From: CAYRMN01 sp964425575
GTDB taxonomy: Bacteria; Patescibacteriota; Patescibacteriia; 2-12-FULL-60-25
Length of the DNA: 29,728 bases
Assembly (NCBI GenBank): GCA_964425575.1
Contig: CAYRMN010000015.1
Span: 1 to 29,728, forward strand
Reading direction: 5' to 3'
The notes below the pieces were generated by a model that made no database searches, was not told the origin of the DNA, and was given only the letters and a program-made list of their open reading frames with translations. The translations under genes were made by a program, and so were the position numbers. Positions 1-7,723 of the stretch are shown piece after piece (the first letter of the stretch is position 1; the number at the start of each line of letters is the position of its first letter).

Positions 1-124
1 GGCGCCGGTGTTCACGCTGATCTCGTTGACGCGGTCGCGCTGCTCGAGGCCGTCGTTCTTCGCGGTGAAGGCGCCGGTGTTCACGCTGATCTCGTTGACG
101 CGGTCGCGCTGCTCGAGGCCGTCG
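1..124. repeat. 69-bp direct tandem repeat, at least 1.8 copies
   Basis: The unit beginning GGCGCCGGTGTTCACGCTGA at 1 starts again at 70 and stays identical for about 55 bases before the sequence diverges at about 125. The period is a multiple of three, so the reading frame of the secreted protein is kept. More copies probably lie to the left of the window. Confidence 0.85.
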
Positions 125-234
125 CGGGTATTGCTGGCCTGGGCGGTGGCGCCCGAGCCCGAGAAGCCGATCAGGGCCGCGACGGCCGCAGCGGCGAGGC
201 AGACATACTTGTAGAAGGGACGGTTACGGTTCAC
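1..234 (-). CDS. Partial secreted protein with 23-residue tandem repeats (N-terminus only)
   Basis: The gene starts near 234 and runs leftward off the window, so only about 78 residues are seen. A basic start (NRNRPFYK) is followed by a hydrophobic stretch (YVCLAAAAVAALIGF) and a small-residue cleavage region ending ATAQA, a typical Sec signal peptide. After it the unit DGLEQRDRVNEISVNTGA occurs twice, joined by FTAKN; the 69-bp repeat at 1-69 is repeated from 70 to about 124 without mismatch. A GTG at 232-234 lies 7 nt after AAGGAGA (241-247), while the ATG at 238-240 abuts it, so GTG is preferred. GC is about two-thirds and nearly every third base is G or C, unlike neighbours. It could be a surface repeat protein, a transferred gene or an assembly chimera. 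Function unknown. Confidence 0.55.
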   Translation of the reverse strand, partial: MNRNRPFYKYVCLAAAAVAALIGFSGSGATAQASNTRDGLEQRDRVNEISVNTGAFTAKNDGLEQRDRVNEISVNTGA

Positions 235-286
235 GTGCATTCTCCTTGGTCGTCGGCTTGCCGTACTTGGCTCACCGTGGTGCCAG

Positions 287-316
287 CATATAATCACATC
301 TCCCCAAATCTGTCAA
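287..316 (-). promoter_or_regulatory. Probable promoter of the secreted repeat protein
   Basis: On the minus strand a perfect TTGACA (316-311) is followed after 18 nt by TATATG (292-287). This leaves a leader of about 45 nt containing the AAGGAGA at 247-241. The -35 box lies just past the end of murJ, in ordinary-GC sequence. Confidence 0.5.
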
Positions 317-338
317 GAGGGGTTGGCTACACTGGACT

Positions 339-1967
339 TTACAATCCCTGTCCTTCATCAGAACCCGCAGGAATGGCTTGATTTTTTAAAAAAATAAACC
401 GACGACGAACAGAGGCAAGTAACTCTTCCAATTCTTCTGAACGAAGGAGTCGAGCAACTAAAATAAACCCCAGACCTCCAACGAGCAGGGTCGCTCCAAT
501 TTGAAGAGCCACCTCCCAAAAGGTTTGAAGCGGTAACAGAGTGCCAACAGCCTGCCTTGCCACCCACCCAAACCCCAATAACGCCATACTCGCAGCCGTT
601 GTTTTCAGCATTGAAATCCAGGTTCCTGAGCTTAGGGGACCTGTACGACGCCGCAATAACAGCCATAAAATCACAATCTCACAGGTCGAAGATAGACTGT
701 AGGCCAAGGCCAACCCCATAATACCGAACGGTCCACGTAGCCAAAGCGCAAAACCAAGATTCAACACTTCGGATACAATTCCAGAAATCAAGGGCGTCCA
801 AGTATCCTGAAGAGCGTAAAAGGCGCGAGCGAAAAGTGGTGCGAGGCCCTGAAATACCAAAGAAGCGGCAAAAATACCCAACACGTCTGCGGTTCGAATT
901 GTGTCATTCCAGTTAAACACACCAGCTCCGAGCGTAAGGCGAACAATTTGTGCTCGCAGAATAATAAAAATGACGGTGGATGGAATCAGGAAAAAATTAA
1001 TCTTGCGCGTGGCGGAACTGAGGACATCTTGAAAATCCGAAATGTTTTTTGCTCCGGCGGCCAATGACAGGCTGGAAAATGCGGCGACCGAAAAAGAAAT
1101 TGCAAAAATACTGAATGGAAAATTCTGAATATTATTGGCCAGATTGAAAACCGTGATGGAGCCCACCGGTAACGCAGAGGCAAGTGCCTGCAAGATAACC
1201 AAATTAACTTGCCCAACCGCCAAGCCTGCCGTTCGTGGGGCCATAAGCCACAGAATACGGCGCACTCCCTCAGTACGGAGGGAAGGCGGCGGAATACGCT
1301 TTAATCCCAATCGAAAGGCAACGGAAGCCTGTGTTACCAAATGAAGAAACGCACCAATCACAACGCCCCACGCCAATCCTTCAAGCCCCATCATGGGAGA
1401 AAGAATGGTTGCGCCAATGATAATTCCAAAGTTATAAAAAACCGGAGCAAGTGAGAACGCAAGAAATCGACGTGTCGCCTGCAACACTCCGCCCATAACA
1501 GCTGATAACCCCAAGAAAAAGGGTGAGAGTGCCATGATGCGTGTTAGTCGAATGGTGGTATCGAGTTGCTCAGGCGTAAACCCTGGAACAGTCAGCGGTA
1601 CAATCTGCGGGGCGAATACCACTAACCCTGCACAAATCACCAACATCGTGGCACCAATAACAGATAGCACTCGCTCCGCCAGTCTCCAAGCTTCTTCCTC
1701 CCCTTTTGTCTTCATGTACTCCGCAAATACCGGCACAAAACCAGCGGACAACGCTCCCAAAATAATCAACGTATAGAGCAAATCTGGCAGACGAAACGCA
1801 GCGTAGTAGGCATCTAAGGAACTTCCTGCCCCAAAATGAGCAGCTAAAATACGATCACGCAGGACGCCAACCAACCGCGAAGCAAGTGAGGCTCCGCCAA
1901 CGATAATCGCCGCCGTGGTCAGCCCAGGCGTTTCACCGTGCCACAAATTCAACAACAATTTTTTCAT
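339..1967 (-). CDS. murJ: MurJ/MviN lipid II flippase
   Basis: A 542-residue polytopic membrane protein of the MOP/MATE superfamily that moves lipid-linked peptidoglycan precursor (lipid II) across the cytoplasmic membrane. The N-terminal signature is clear: SRLVGVLRDRILAAHFG at about 30-46, then SLDAYYAAFRLPDLL at 50-64. These contain the arginines and the aspartate that line the central cavity in studied MurJ proteins (R31, R37, D52, R59 here). Length and hydrophobic pattern fit the family's 13-14 membrane helices. The start at 1967 overlaps the Rieske stop by 4 nt, so the two are translationally coupled. It is the last gene of the trmH-GT2-Rieske-murJ operon. It implies that this organism builds a peptidoglycan wall. 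Confidence 0.95.
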   Translation of the reverse strand: MKKLLLNLWHGETPGLTTAAIIVGGASLASRLVGVLRDRILAAHFGAGSSLDAYYAAFRLPDLLYTLIILGALSAGFVPVFAEYMKTKGEEEAWRLAERVLSVIGATMLVICAGLVVFAPQIVPLTVPGFTPEQLDTTIRLTRIMALSPFFLGLSAVMGGVLQATRRFLAFSLAPVFYNFGIIIGATILSPMMGLEGLAWGVVIGAFLHLVTQASVAFRLGLKRIPPPSLRTEGVRRILWLMAPRTAGLAVGQVNLVILQALASALPVGSITVFNLANNIQNFPFSIFAISFSVAAFSSLSLAAGAKNISDFQDVLSSATRKINFFLIPSTVIFIILRAQIVRLTLGAGVFNWNDTIRTADVLGIFAASLVFQGLAPLFARAFYALQDTWTPLISGIVSEVLNLGFALWLRGPFGIMGLALAYSLSSTCEIVILWLLLRRRTGPLSSGTWISMLKTTAASMALLGFGWVARQAVGTLLPLQTFWEVALQIGATLLVGGLGFILVARLLRSEELEELLASVRRRFIFLKNQAIPAGSDEGQGL

Positions 1968-2296
1968 TCAAATTCATCTTTAAGCTCCCACAAAGCATAT
2001 ATCATATCACCCTCAATCACGAGCTCAATCGATTTCAATGCCGTTCCTTCCGGTGCCTGTCCGCTCAAACGCTCGCCCGTCGACATGCTAAACGTGGCAT
2101 GATGGCGCTGACATTCAAATACGCCATTGCATTGTTTCACCGGACCCCCAGCGTGTGTGCAAAAATTGACATAGGCCTTGATCGTCCCCTGATCATTATA
2201 AGCAATCCCCTGTTGAAAGCCATATCGAAAGAAAGCGGTAGTCCCAGGCCGGATCTCACCAATGCGCGCAACCGGCAGCTTTCTTATCGTTCCCAT
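1964..2296 (-). CDS. Rieske-type [2Fe-2S] ferredoxin-like protein
   Basis: A small soluble protein of 110 residues carrying the two Rieske cluster motifs: C46-T-H48 (FCTHAGG) and C62-Q-R-H65 (CQRHHATF). The pattern CxH...CxxH gives two Cys and two His ligands for a 2Fe-2S cluster. The spacing and the following text (STGERLSGQAPEGTALKS) resemble the small subunits and ferredoxins of Rieske non-haem systems (NirD/BphF type) rather than the bc1 protein, since there is no membrane anchor. The electron partner is not visible in this operon. It overlaps the glycosyltransferase by 13 nt upstream and murJ by 4 nt downstream. The operon offers no obvious redox enzyme, so its role beside lipid II transport is unclear. 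Confidence 0.85.
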   Translation of the reverse strand: MGTIRKLPVARIGEIRPGTTAFFRYGFQQGIAYNDQGTIKAYVNFCTHAGGPVKQCNGVFECQRHHATFSMSTGERLSGQAPEGTALKSIELVIEGDMIYALWELKDEFE

Positions 2297-3024
2297 ACTG
2301 ACTGAGTCGACTTTAATCCTCCACCGCCCATTTCATATTCAAAGGGAAAAGCACGGATCGGTCCTTTCACCAATAGATGAAGCTCCATAAAAATATATTT
2401 CCATGTAAAAGAGGCGCGCCCATAGGCCTCAAGACGACGAACGGACACATGCACCGGAAAAGCTCGAAGTGTCGCAAACGTATACCCAAAACGAACAGCT
2501 CGTTCTGCATATTCCGAATCTTCAGCAAGCACAACGCGTTCATCAAATCCCATCAAGTGTTGATGAACTGCTTGCCGGACAAACATGCACGAGCCCTGTG
2601 CGTGCGTCTGTAGCCATTGCATTCGTGAAACGTAGTGATGGTAAAACGCATACAACGCATGATCAATTACCCGAGGGCTTAAAGGCTTCAACCGACAACA
2701 CGCCACATCCGCCTGACGTGCATTCAGCTCCTTAAGACATGTATCCAAAAAAAATGGGGAAGGTAAAACAACATCCGCATCAAGAAATAAAAAAATCTCT
2801 CCACTCGCGACCTCTGCACCCCGATTGCGCCCCACGCCAGGCATACCTCCTTCGATCATTCTGGCATTCTCCGCTCCTGCAATTTCACGCGTTCTATCCG
2901 TTGACGCATGATCCGCCACGATAACTTCAAAGTCCTGAAATGACTGCTCTTTCAAAGAATTGAGCAACGCCGGAAGATACCGCTCTTCATTTTTTGTAGG
3001 AATAATAATGGAAAGAAACGGCAT
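2284..3024 (-). CDS. Family 2 glycosyltransferase
   Basis: A 246-residue GT-A fold glycosyltransferase. The start is SIIIPTKNEERYLPALLNSL, the usual nucleotide-sugar binding beginning of GT2 enzymes. D38 sits in VADHASTDRT, the metal-binding DxD is D82-A-D84 (FLDADVV), and an ED pair at 168-169 (LAEDSEYAERA) is in the position of the catalytic base region. There is no clear membrane segment. It probably adds a sugar to a lipid or envelope glycan, but the donor and acceptor cannot be told from sequence. I use the ATG at 3024, 2 nt after the TrmH stop; a longer start at 3048 would overlap trmH. Confidence 0.9.
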   Translation of the reverse strand: MPFLSIIIPTKNEERYLPALLNSLKEQSFQDFEVIVADHASTDRTREIAGAENARMIEGGMPGVGRNRGAEVASGEIFLFLDADVVLPSPFFLDTCLKELNARQADVACCRLKPLSPRVIDHALYAFYHHYVSRMQWLQTHAQGSCMFVRQAVHQHLMGFDERVVLAEDSEYAERAVRFGYTFATLRAFPVHVSVRRLEAYGRASFTWKYIFMELHLLVKGPIRAFPFEYEMGGGGLKSTQSVWER

Positions 3025-3026
3025 AC

Positions 3027-3491
3027 TTATAACAACAGTGCCCAACACGCGATTCCAGCAGCAACAGCCACATTTAATGATTCTTTTGTCCCTTTACGAC
3101 CAATCATTACAATATCATCGCATTCAGCTAAAAGCGAAGGTGGAATACCCGATACTTCATTCCCTAGTACCAGTGCGGCTCGAGTTGGTTTTCGATATTC
3201 TGCCAAATCTACCGCTTTTTTATCGAGCTCCAATCCAATAAGACGATAACCAGCCTCTTTTAGTTCGCTCATTGCATCGCGGATATCTGTCCGCTGTTCC
3301 CAGGCCACAACTTTCTCAGCTCCTAAAGAAACTTTGAGTAGCTTTGGATCAGGAGGAGCTGGCGTATACCCTGTAAGCCAGAGCTTGGTTACCCCCAAAA
3401 ATTCGCACGTGCGAAACAGCGCCCCCACATTCTCCCGTGATCGAATGTCATTCGCAATCAAATGAAGCGTACGAGGGCTAGAAGGGGGCAT
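3027..3491 (-). CDS. SpoU/TrmH-family RNA 2'-O-methyltransferase
   Basis: A 154-residue SPOUT methyltransferase that would transfer a methyl group from SAM to a ribose 2'-OH of tRNA or rRNA. Motif 1 is RSRENVGALFRT (N21, R27), motif 2 is LVLGNEVSGI (E112) and motif 3 is KESLNVAVA (S138, N140); together they form the trefoil knot SAM site. There is no N-terminal substrate-binding extension, as in the short TrmL/TrmH forms. An ATG at 3512 is in frame, but the -10 box TAAGAT lies between it and the ATG at 3491, so 3491 is preferred. It is the first gene of the murJ operon. The exact RNA target is unknown. Confidence 0.88.
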   Translation of the reverse strand: MPPSSPRTLHLIANDIRSRENVGALFRTCEFLGVTKLWLTGYTPAPPDPKLLKVSLGAEKVVAWEQRTDIRDAMSELKEAGYRLIGLELDKKAVDLAEYRKPTRAALVLGNEVSGIPPSLLAECDDIVMIGRKGTKESLNVAVAAGIACWALLL

Positions 3492-3502
3492 AATCGCGTC
3501 GA

Positions 3503-3531
3503 ATCTTACCAAAAATAAGCCAAAGATTCAA
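3503..3531 (-). promoter_or_regulatory. Promoter of the trmH-murJ operon
   Basis: On the minus strand TTGAAT (3531-3526) is followed after exactly 17 nt by TAAGAT (3508-3503). The next ATG (3491) is 11 nt after the -10 box, so the mRNA would have almost no leader. This decides the trmH start. Confidence 0.6.
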
Positions 3532-3581
3532 GGCGCCCCCCTTTACCTTCTGCCTTCAACACATTACTCTCTACACACTAA

Positions 3582-3700
3582 GGACTTCTGTCTTTGGATG
3601 CAGACCGCGAAAGAATTGAGGCTTGGAGCGACCGGTAGCATCGCTACCGCGAGTGACAAGCGAAAAATCTGACAAAGGTATGCGCCAAAAACAGAAGTCC
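3582..3700. repeat. 119-bp hairpin element (MITE-like or structured RNA) between trmH and rlmD
   Basis: The arm GGACTTCTGTCTTTGG (3582-3597) and the arm CCAAAAACAGAAGTCC (3685-3700) are complementary with one difference, which would be a G-U pair in a minus-strand RNA. Inside sits GGTAGC-ATC-GCTACC (3632-3646). ACACTA flanks both sides (3575-3580 and 3703-3708), as a target-site duplication would. It fills most of the divergent intergenic region. Confidence 0.6.
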
Positions 3701-3707
3701 AAACACT

Positions 3708-5114
3708 ATGAAATTCGGACATCGGATTCAGGGAATGATAACGAGCTACGACGAACGCGGGCGCGGGACACTTCAGTTGTCTGGCGGACGGCAGCAGGTG
3801 CCGCTCGCGGAAGACTCTGATGAGACCCGTGGGACCTATATGCTTGGCACAGGTACCGTCGCTATCCCTTTTAGCGCTGTGGGAGATGATGTCGTTGCCA
3901 CATTCATGCGCCGTGATCAAGGCACGAAAATCGCCAGAATTGAAAGCATCACAACTCCCAGTACTGATCGCGTGTCTGCTCCCTGCCCTCATGCCGGCGT
4001 CTGCGGAGGTTGTTTGTGGCAGCACCTTTCGTATGAAGCTCAGCTTCGCCTCAAGCAACAAATGATCAATCAAGCATTTGAGCAGGCTGGACATACGGAA
4101 CGAATAACATCGGTGATGGCGAGCGATGATCAGCTCTATTATCGCAACCGCATGGATTATGCGGTGGGTTGGCTCGGTACTATCGGTCTAAAAGAATATG
4201 GTAGCTGGAATCGCTATCTTGATCTCAAAACCTGTCTCCTCCTATCTCCAGACACTCCTACGATTCTTGAAAAGGTACGCGAACTCATGCGCGAACATTC
4301 ACTTGAACCATGGGACGCGAAACATCACACAGGGCTCATGCGTTATGTCGTCATTCGTGAAGGGAAGAATACGGGCGAGCGCCTCATCATGCTGGTTGTC
4401 TCTTCTCTCACGCGCATCAATGACACGACACGCGAAGCGATCAAGGCCGCTCTTTCTCCGCTCTGCACATCACTTCTGCTCGGTGAACAAACCAAAATAA
4501 CAGATCTTTCATACGTGACAAAAGCAGAAGCTTTAAAAGGGAACCCATGGTTTGAAGAAACGGTAAACGATATTCGGTATCGCATTGCGCCAAATTCTTT
4601 TTTTCAAACCAATTCACACATGGCCGCGCACCTGCAGCAGGCCGTCCTTGATCTCGTGGCTGCATCTTCCTCAACATCACTCCTTGATTTGTATTGCGGC
4701 CTTGGTTTTTTCGGAATTGCTGCGACAAAACGCTTTCCCGAACTTCGCGTGTCGGGATACGAACTGGACGCTGAAGCAATCGAACTCGCCAAACACAATG
4801 CAGCAGCGAACGGTGTCACAGAGTGCATAGACTTTACGTCGGGACCTGCCGAAGATCTGTCCTGGAAAGACATCGAGGCAGATACCATTATCCTCGACCC
4901 TCCACGCGCGGGCCTCCATCCACGCGTCCTCAAAACCATCCTCGAGAAAAAACCACGCTCGATCATCTATGTCTCGTGTAACTATCATCGACTAGTTGAG
5001 GAGCTCAAAGAATTTAAACAGAGCTATTCCATTGAATCCATACAAGCGCTTGATTTATTTCCGCAAACACCGCATGTGGAGGTTGTGGTGAAGATGCTAT
5101 ACTCAACTCTATGA
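3708..5114 (+). CDS. rlmD: 23S rRNA (uracil-C5)-methyltransferase, RumA/RlmD type
   Basis: A 468-residue SAM-dependent enzyme that methylates C5 of a uridine in 23S rRNA. In order: a TRAM-like beta-barrel at about 1-80; an iron-sulfur site with C93, C99 and C102 (CPHAGVCGGC) and probably C176; the RNA-binding middle region; and the Rossmann domain with LLDLYCGLGFFG at about 330, DPPRAG near 397 and the catalytic C424 in YVSCNYHRL. The usual SCNP reads SCNY here. The stop TGA overlaps the era start (ATGA). No Shine-Dalgarno precedes 3708, and the ATG lies just after the hairpin element, partly within its flanking ACACTA. RlmCD-type specificity is equally possible. Confidence 0.9.
   Translation: MKFGHRIQGMITSYDERGRGTLQLSGGRQQVPLAEDSDETRGTYMLGTGTVAIPFSAVGDDVVATFMRRDQGTKIARIESITTPSTDRVSAPCPHAGVCGGCLWQHLSYEAQLRLKQQMINQAFEQAGHTERITSVMASDDQLYYRNRMDYAVGWLGTIGLKEYGSWNRYLDLKTCLLLSPDTPTILEKVRELMREHSLEPWDAKHHTGLMRYVVIREGKNTGERLIMLVVSSLTRINDTTREAIKAALSPLCTSLLLGEQTKITDLSYVTKAEALKGNPWFEETVNDIRYRIAPNSFFQTNSHMAAHLQQAVLDLVAASSSTSLLDLYCGLGFFGIAATKRFPELRVSGYELDAEAIELAKHNAAANGVTECIDFTSGPAEDLSWKDIEADTIILDPPRAGLHPRVLKTILEKKPRSIIYVSCNYHRLVEELKEFKQSYSIESIQALDLFPQTPHVEVVVKMLYSTL
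5095..5103 (+). promoter_or_regulatory. Extended -10 box just before era
   Basis: TGCTATACT at 5095-5103, inside the last codons of rlmD, is followed after 7 nt by the era ATG. It is an extended -10 element without a convincing -35, and would yield a leaderless era mRNA. Confidence 0.35.
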
Positions 5115-5974
5115 AAACAGGTTTTGTTGTACTGGCTGGGAGATCAAATGTGGGAAAGTCCACGCTCTTAAATGCCCTCGTTGGGTCAAAGGTAGCTATT
5201 GTGACACCCAAACCCCAAACCACGCGCCATCCGGTACGAGGTATTTTGCATGATCCGCGAGGACAAATTGTGTTCGTAGATACTCCGGGTATTTTTTTGG
5301 GGAAAAAAGACTTGGTTTCCCGCAAGCTGAATGAACTCGTCAAAGAAGCCCTTGAGGGAGTTGAAGCGATTGTCTATGTCATGGATCCGACTAGATCATC
5401 CGGACCGGAAGAGGACATGATCCAAAAACTGTTGCGCAATACCACTATCCCCATCATTAATGTTCTCAATAAAAGCGACGTTCCAGCGAATGAACAACAC
5501 GCACGTCAAATGTTTCTCGAGGTGAACGTAGGTCAAAAAATGACTCTTGAGGTCTCCGCTAAAANNNNNNNNNNTCACACCAATCTCAATCAGCTTGTTG
5601 ATGCGTTGTTCAGCATCATTCCAGAGGGAGATCAATATTATCCCGACCTCCAAATTTCTGATATGCGGCATAAAGAATGGCTGGAAGAGTTGATTCGCGA
5701 AAAAGTATTCTTATCGCTCGAACAGGAACTCCCCTATTCCACCAAAGTTGTAGTTGAAGATATTGACGAACGACCTGATCAATCACGTTTTATCCAGGCA
5801 ACAATTTGGACGACTGAGGAACGGTATAAGGGCATGATTGTCGGCGCAAAAGGCACAAAAATAAAAGAGATTGGCATGAAGGCACGCAAAGAACTCGAAG
5901 AAGCGCTGCAACAAAAAATCTTTCTTGAACTTCACGTTAAAGTCGATCCTAAATGGCCGGAACGATTCGCATAA
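5111..5974 (+). CDS. era: GTPase Era, 16S rRNA maturation factor (contains a 10-N gap)
   Basis: Era is a GTPase that binds the 3' end of 16S rRNA and assists assembly of the small ribosomal subunit. G1 is GRSNVGKST (10-18), G3 is DTPG (57-60), G4 is NKSD (120-123) and G5 is SAK (149-151). The C-terminal KH domain contains the loop GMIVGAKGTKIKEIG. Total length, 287 residues, fits the family. Ten unknown bases (5565-5574) fall just after SAK and before HTNLNQLVD; reading resumes in the same frame, so the true gap is probably a multiple of three away from 10, or exactly 10. The gene overlaps the rlmD stop and is followed 2 nt later by a hypothetical gene. Confidence 0.95.
   Translation: MKTGFVVLAGRSNVGKSTLLNALVGSKVAIVTPKPQTTRHPVRGILHDPRGQIVFVDTPGIFLGKKDLVSRKLNELVKEALEGVEAIVYVMDPTRSSGPEEDMIQKLLRNTTIPIINVLNKSDVPANEQHARQMFLEVNVGQKMTLEVSAKXXXXHTNLNQLVDALFSIIPEGDQYYPDLQISDMRHKEWLEELIREKVFLSLEQELPYSTKVVVEDIDERPDQSRFIQATIWTTEERYKGMIVGAKGTKIKEIGMKARKELEEALQQKIFLELHVKVDPKWPERFA
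5565..5574. other. Assembly gap of 10 N inside era
   Basis: Ten N characters interrupt era between the G5 loop and the helix that follows. This is a scaffolding artefact, not biology. Confidence 0.99.
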
Positions 5975-5976
5975 AT

Positions 5977-6663
5977 ATGCGTTTTCCATGGATTCGTCCA
6001 GCTGAACGATCAAACATTTTTACAGAACAAGAAAAAATACCTGAACCACGAATCGTACTCCCTCGCATGGCGTTAGAGTTCAGAGAGAACGGAAAAGAAA
6101 AAATATTTAGTATCTTCCAGCTTCAAGAATATTTACTAGCAACGGGTCGTGGGGACTTGCTTCCGAACGTCGAGACATACGATCCATTACGAGTTGAGCC
6201 TGAGCTCTACAAAGATCTCCGCGCGATCCCAAGCTGGGAGCCGGATCACAAACGCCAACAGACATTTGCCGCAATGTTGCGTGGCCTCATTAGATCTGGA
6301 ACCAAAAAGGCATTCGAGCCATATATTACACCCGCTCAATTTTCCGACTTATTTGGTATTGATGCCTCTCATGAGGACCCATTCCTCCAAGAGCTGCATT
6401 CCGTCCTTGCATCAATGCGGGTTGGGATGGACATCGAAGACATCGCGCAGCGCCTAGAGCGTGAGCGCTACCTCCCTCTCCTTCATCGCTGTATGACGCG
6501 TGAAACAGAGGAAGAAAAAAGAGAATGCCAAACAGAGCTTCGCTCCTGGCAGCGCGTTCGGGATAATCTATACCTACGCCTCGCACACCCAACAGCCACA
6601 TCTGCTATTCTCTTTAAAAAAAGAGGCGATTTATCATCGCCTCTTCCCCGTCGTGCAGCCTAG
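5977..6663 (+). CDS. Hypothetical protein, charged and soluble, downstream of era
   Basis: I do not recognise this 228-residue protein. It has no signal peptide or membrane segment. The segment EKIFSIFQLQEYLLATGRG suggests a small helical domain. The centre carries two helical repeat-like segments (QTFAAMLRGLIRSGTKKAFE and DPFLQELHSVLASMRVGMD), and the end is rich in Arg/Glu (LERERYLPLLHRCMTRETEEEKREC), which suggests helical bundles. The ATG at 5977 lies 2 nt after the era stop; an in-frame ATG at 5953 would overlap era by 22 nt. The 3' end overlaps the terminator hairpin of the convergent lipoprotein gene, so the last residues (SAILFKKRGDLSSPLPRRAA) may be only lightly constrained. Confidence 0.75.
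   Translation: MRFPWIRPAERSNIFTEQEKIPEPRIVLPRMALEFRENGKEKIFSIFQLQEYLLATGRGDLLPNVETYDPLRVEPELYKDLRAIPSWEPDHKRQQTFAAMLRGLIRSGTKKAFEPYITPAQFSDLFGIDASHEDPFLQELHSVLASMRVGMDIEDIAQRLERERYLPLLHRCMTRETEEEKRECQTELRSWQRVRDNLYLRLAHPTATSAILFKKRGDLSSPLPRRAA
6614..6645 (-). terminator. Rho-independent terminator of the lipoprotein gene
   Basis: The arms 6621-6630 (AAGAGGCGAT) and 6636-6645 (ATCGCCTCTT) are a perfect 10-bp stem with loop TTATC. On the minus strand the stem is followed by a run of T (6622-6616). It lies within the 3' end of the convergent gene. Confidence 0.8.
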
Positions 6664-6670
6664 TTTTTGT

Positions 6671-7621
6671 CTATTCTTGAGCATCCCGAATCGCTGTTAC
6701 TTCATACCCTAGAAGAGCCTTAAGTGCCGCATCTCCGTTCAAGACACCAGCAGCCCCCGCACTCAATGGATTAAATGTGAGCTTTAGTACCAAAGGATTT
6801 TGAGGATTATTGAGAACAATGACTTCCCCAAACCAGCTATGGGCTTTAAAGACCTGAACCATCACATCCTTGCCATTTACATTCAGCTTCCAATCAATCG
6901 GATCTGCATCACCCTTTAAGAGAAAAACATCAGTGCTTTTTTCAGCAGATGCCACCTGAGACCGCAAAGTAGAGAACAGGTGAAGAAACTCTGGCGATCC
7001 TTTAACGACTCCCTGAATTGCATCGTTCAAGATGCCAAGATCAAGCGTCGCAATACGATTGCGCGACAGCTCCGCAAACTGATCCGAGGAAAGCCAAAGA
7101 CCGCTCGTCCCAAGTCCTGATGCCTTATCTTGCTCCGGCCAATAGGATGGAGGATAGAGACTGGAAGCCATTTTCAAATTCAGTCCCTCAATGCTCCCCT
7201 GGCTTACCCGATCCACCATCACAGGTTCTGGGATGGTTTTCTTCTGTCGCTGTGCGGTCTCACGGGCTTTCTTTGATTCATCCGATTCCGATTGCACCAA
7301 AAGTTTCCAGTACACGTTGGCGACTTGTCCTGGTGCAAATCGTTCAATAACAATCGTGCGCGTTCCCTCTTGTTTTGCGCCTGCCATGGCCGCCGAAAGA
7401 TGAGCTCCAAAACCCAAAAATGTTTGCCTCGTTTCAATGACACTCCCTGGGACAAGATTGATCCGCTTTGACGCCTCCGCTGAATTCACTCCACTGAGTT
7501 CGGATGGCTGAGGTCCCGTAGCAGGAGGCTTTATATATTCTTCGATCTTCGACTGACAGCCGACTCCGACCAATGCAGGAACAATGAGACAGGCAAGCAA
7601 GAGGCGTTGAGAATAGGACAT
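6671..7621 (-). CDS. Hypothetical exported lipoprotein
   Basis: A 316-residue protein with an N-terminal signal of lipoprotein type: basic SQR, hydrophobic LLLACLIVPALVGV and a cysteine at residue 22 (GVGCQS). The -3 residue is Gly rather than Leu, so the lipobox is weak. The rest alternates short strands and loops, with RTIVIERFAPGQVANVYWKLLV and VMVQVFKAHSWFGEVIVLNNPQNPLVLKLTFNP looking like beta-sandwich segments. I recognise no catalytic motif. It is preceded on the same strand by another envelope protein, so both may belong to one surface structure. A terminator follows at 6645-6614. Confidence 0.75.
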   Translation of the reverse strand: MSYSQRLLLACLIVPALVGVGCQSKIEEYIKPPATGPQPSELSGVNSAEASKRINLVPGSVIETRQTFLGFGAHLSAAMAGAKQEGTRTIVIERFAPGQVANVYWKLLVQSESDESKKARETAQRQKKTIPEPVMVDRVSQGSIEGLNLKMASSLYPPSYWPEQDKASGLGTSGLWLSSDQFAELSRNRIATLDLGILNDAIQGVVKGSPEFLHLFSTLRSQVASAEKSTDVFLLKGDADPIDWKLNVNGKDVMVQVFKAHSWFGEVIVLNNPQNPLVLKLTFNPLSAGAAGVLNGDAALKALLGYEVTAIRDAQE

Positions 7622-7723
7622 AAAAAGATATTCACTGATTTAATATTCTATACGTAGAATCATCCCTTCGATTTCTGCGGTGCGGGGATTGTTTTGAAGA
7701 CGTATTTCGGCCTGAATATCCCC

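Noticed and set aside
8..214. Plus-strand ORF of 68 codons at the left edge
   Set aside because: The antisense shadow of the repeat protein; it lacks a start signal, and the minus frame has a signal peptide and a Shine-Dalgarno.
267..294. Plus-strand promoter TTGGCT-16-TATAAT
   Set aside because: It would read into the 3' end of murJ in antisense, with no gene to serve. The minus-strand promoter in the same place has a gene.
3564..4094. Minus-strand ORF of 176 codons over rlmD
   Set aside because: It is antisense to the well supported rlmD gene and through the hairpin element; it has no recognisable domain.
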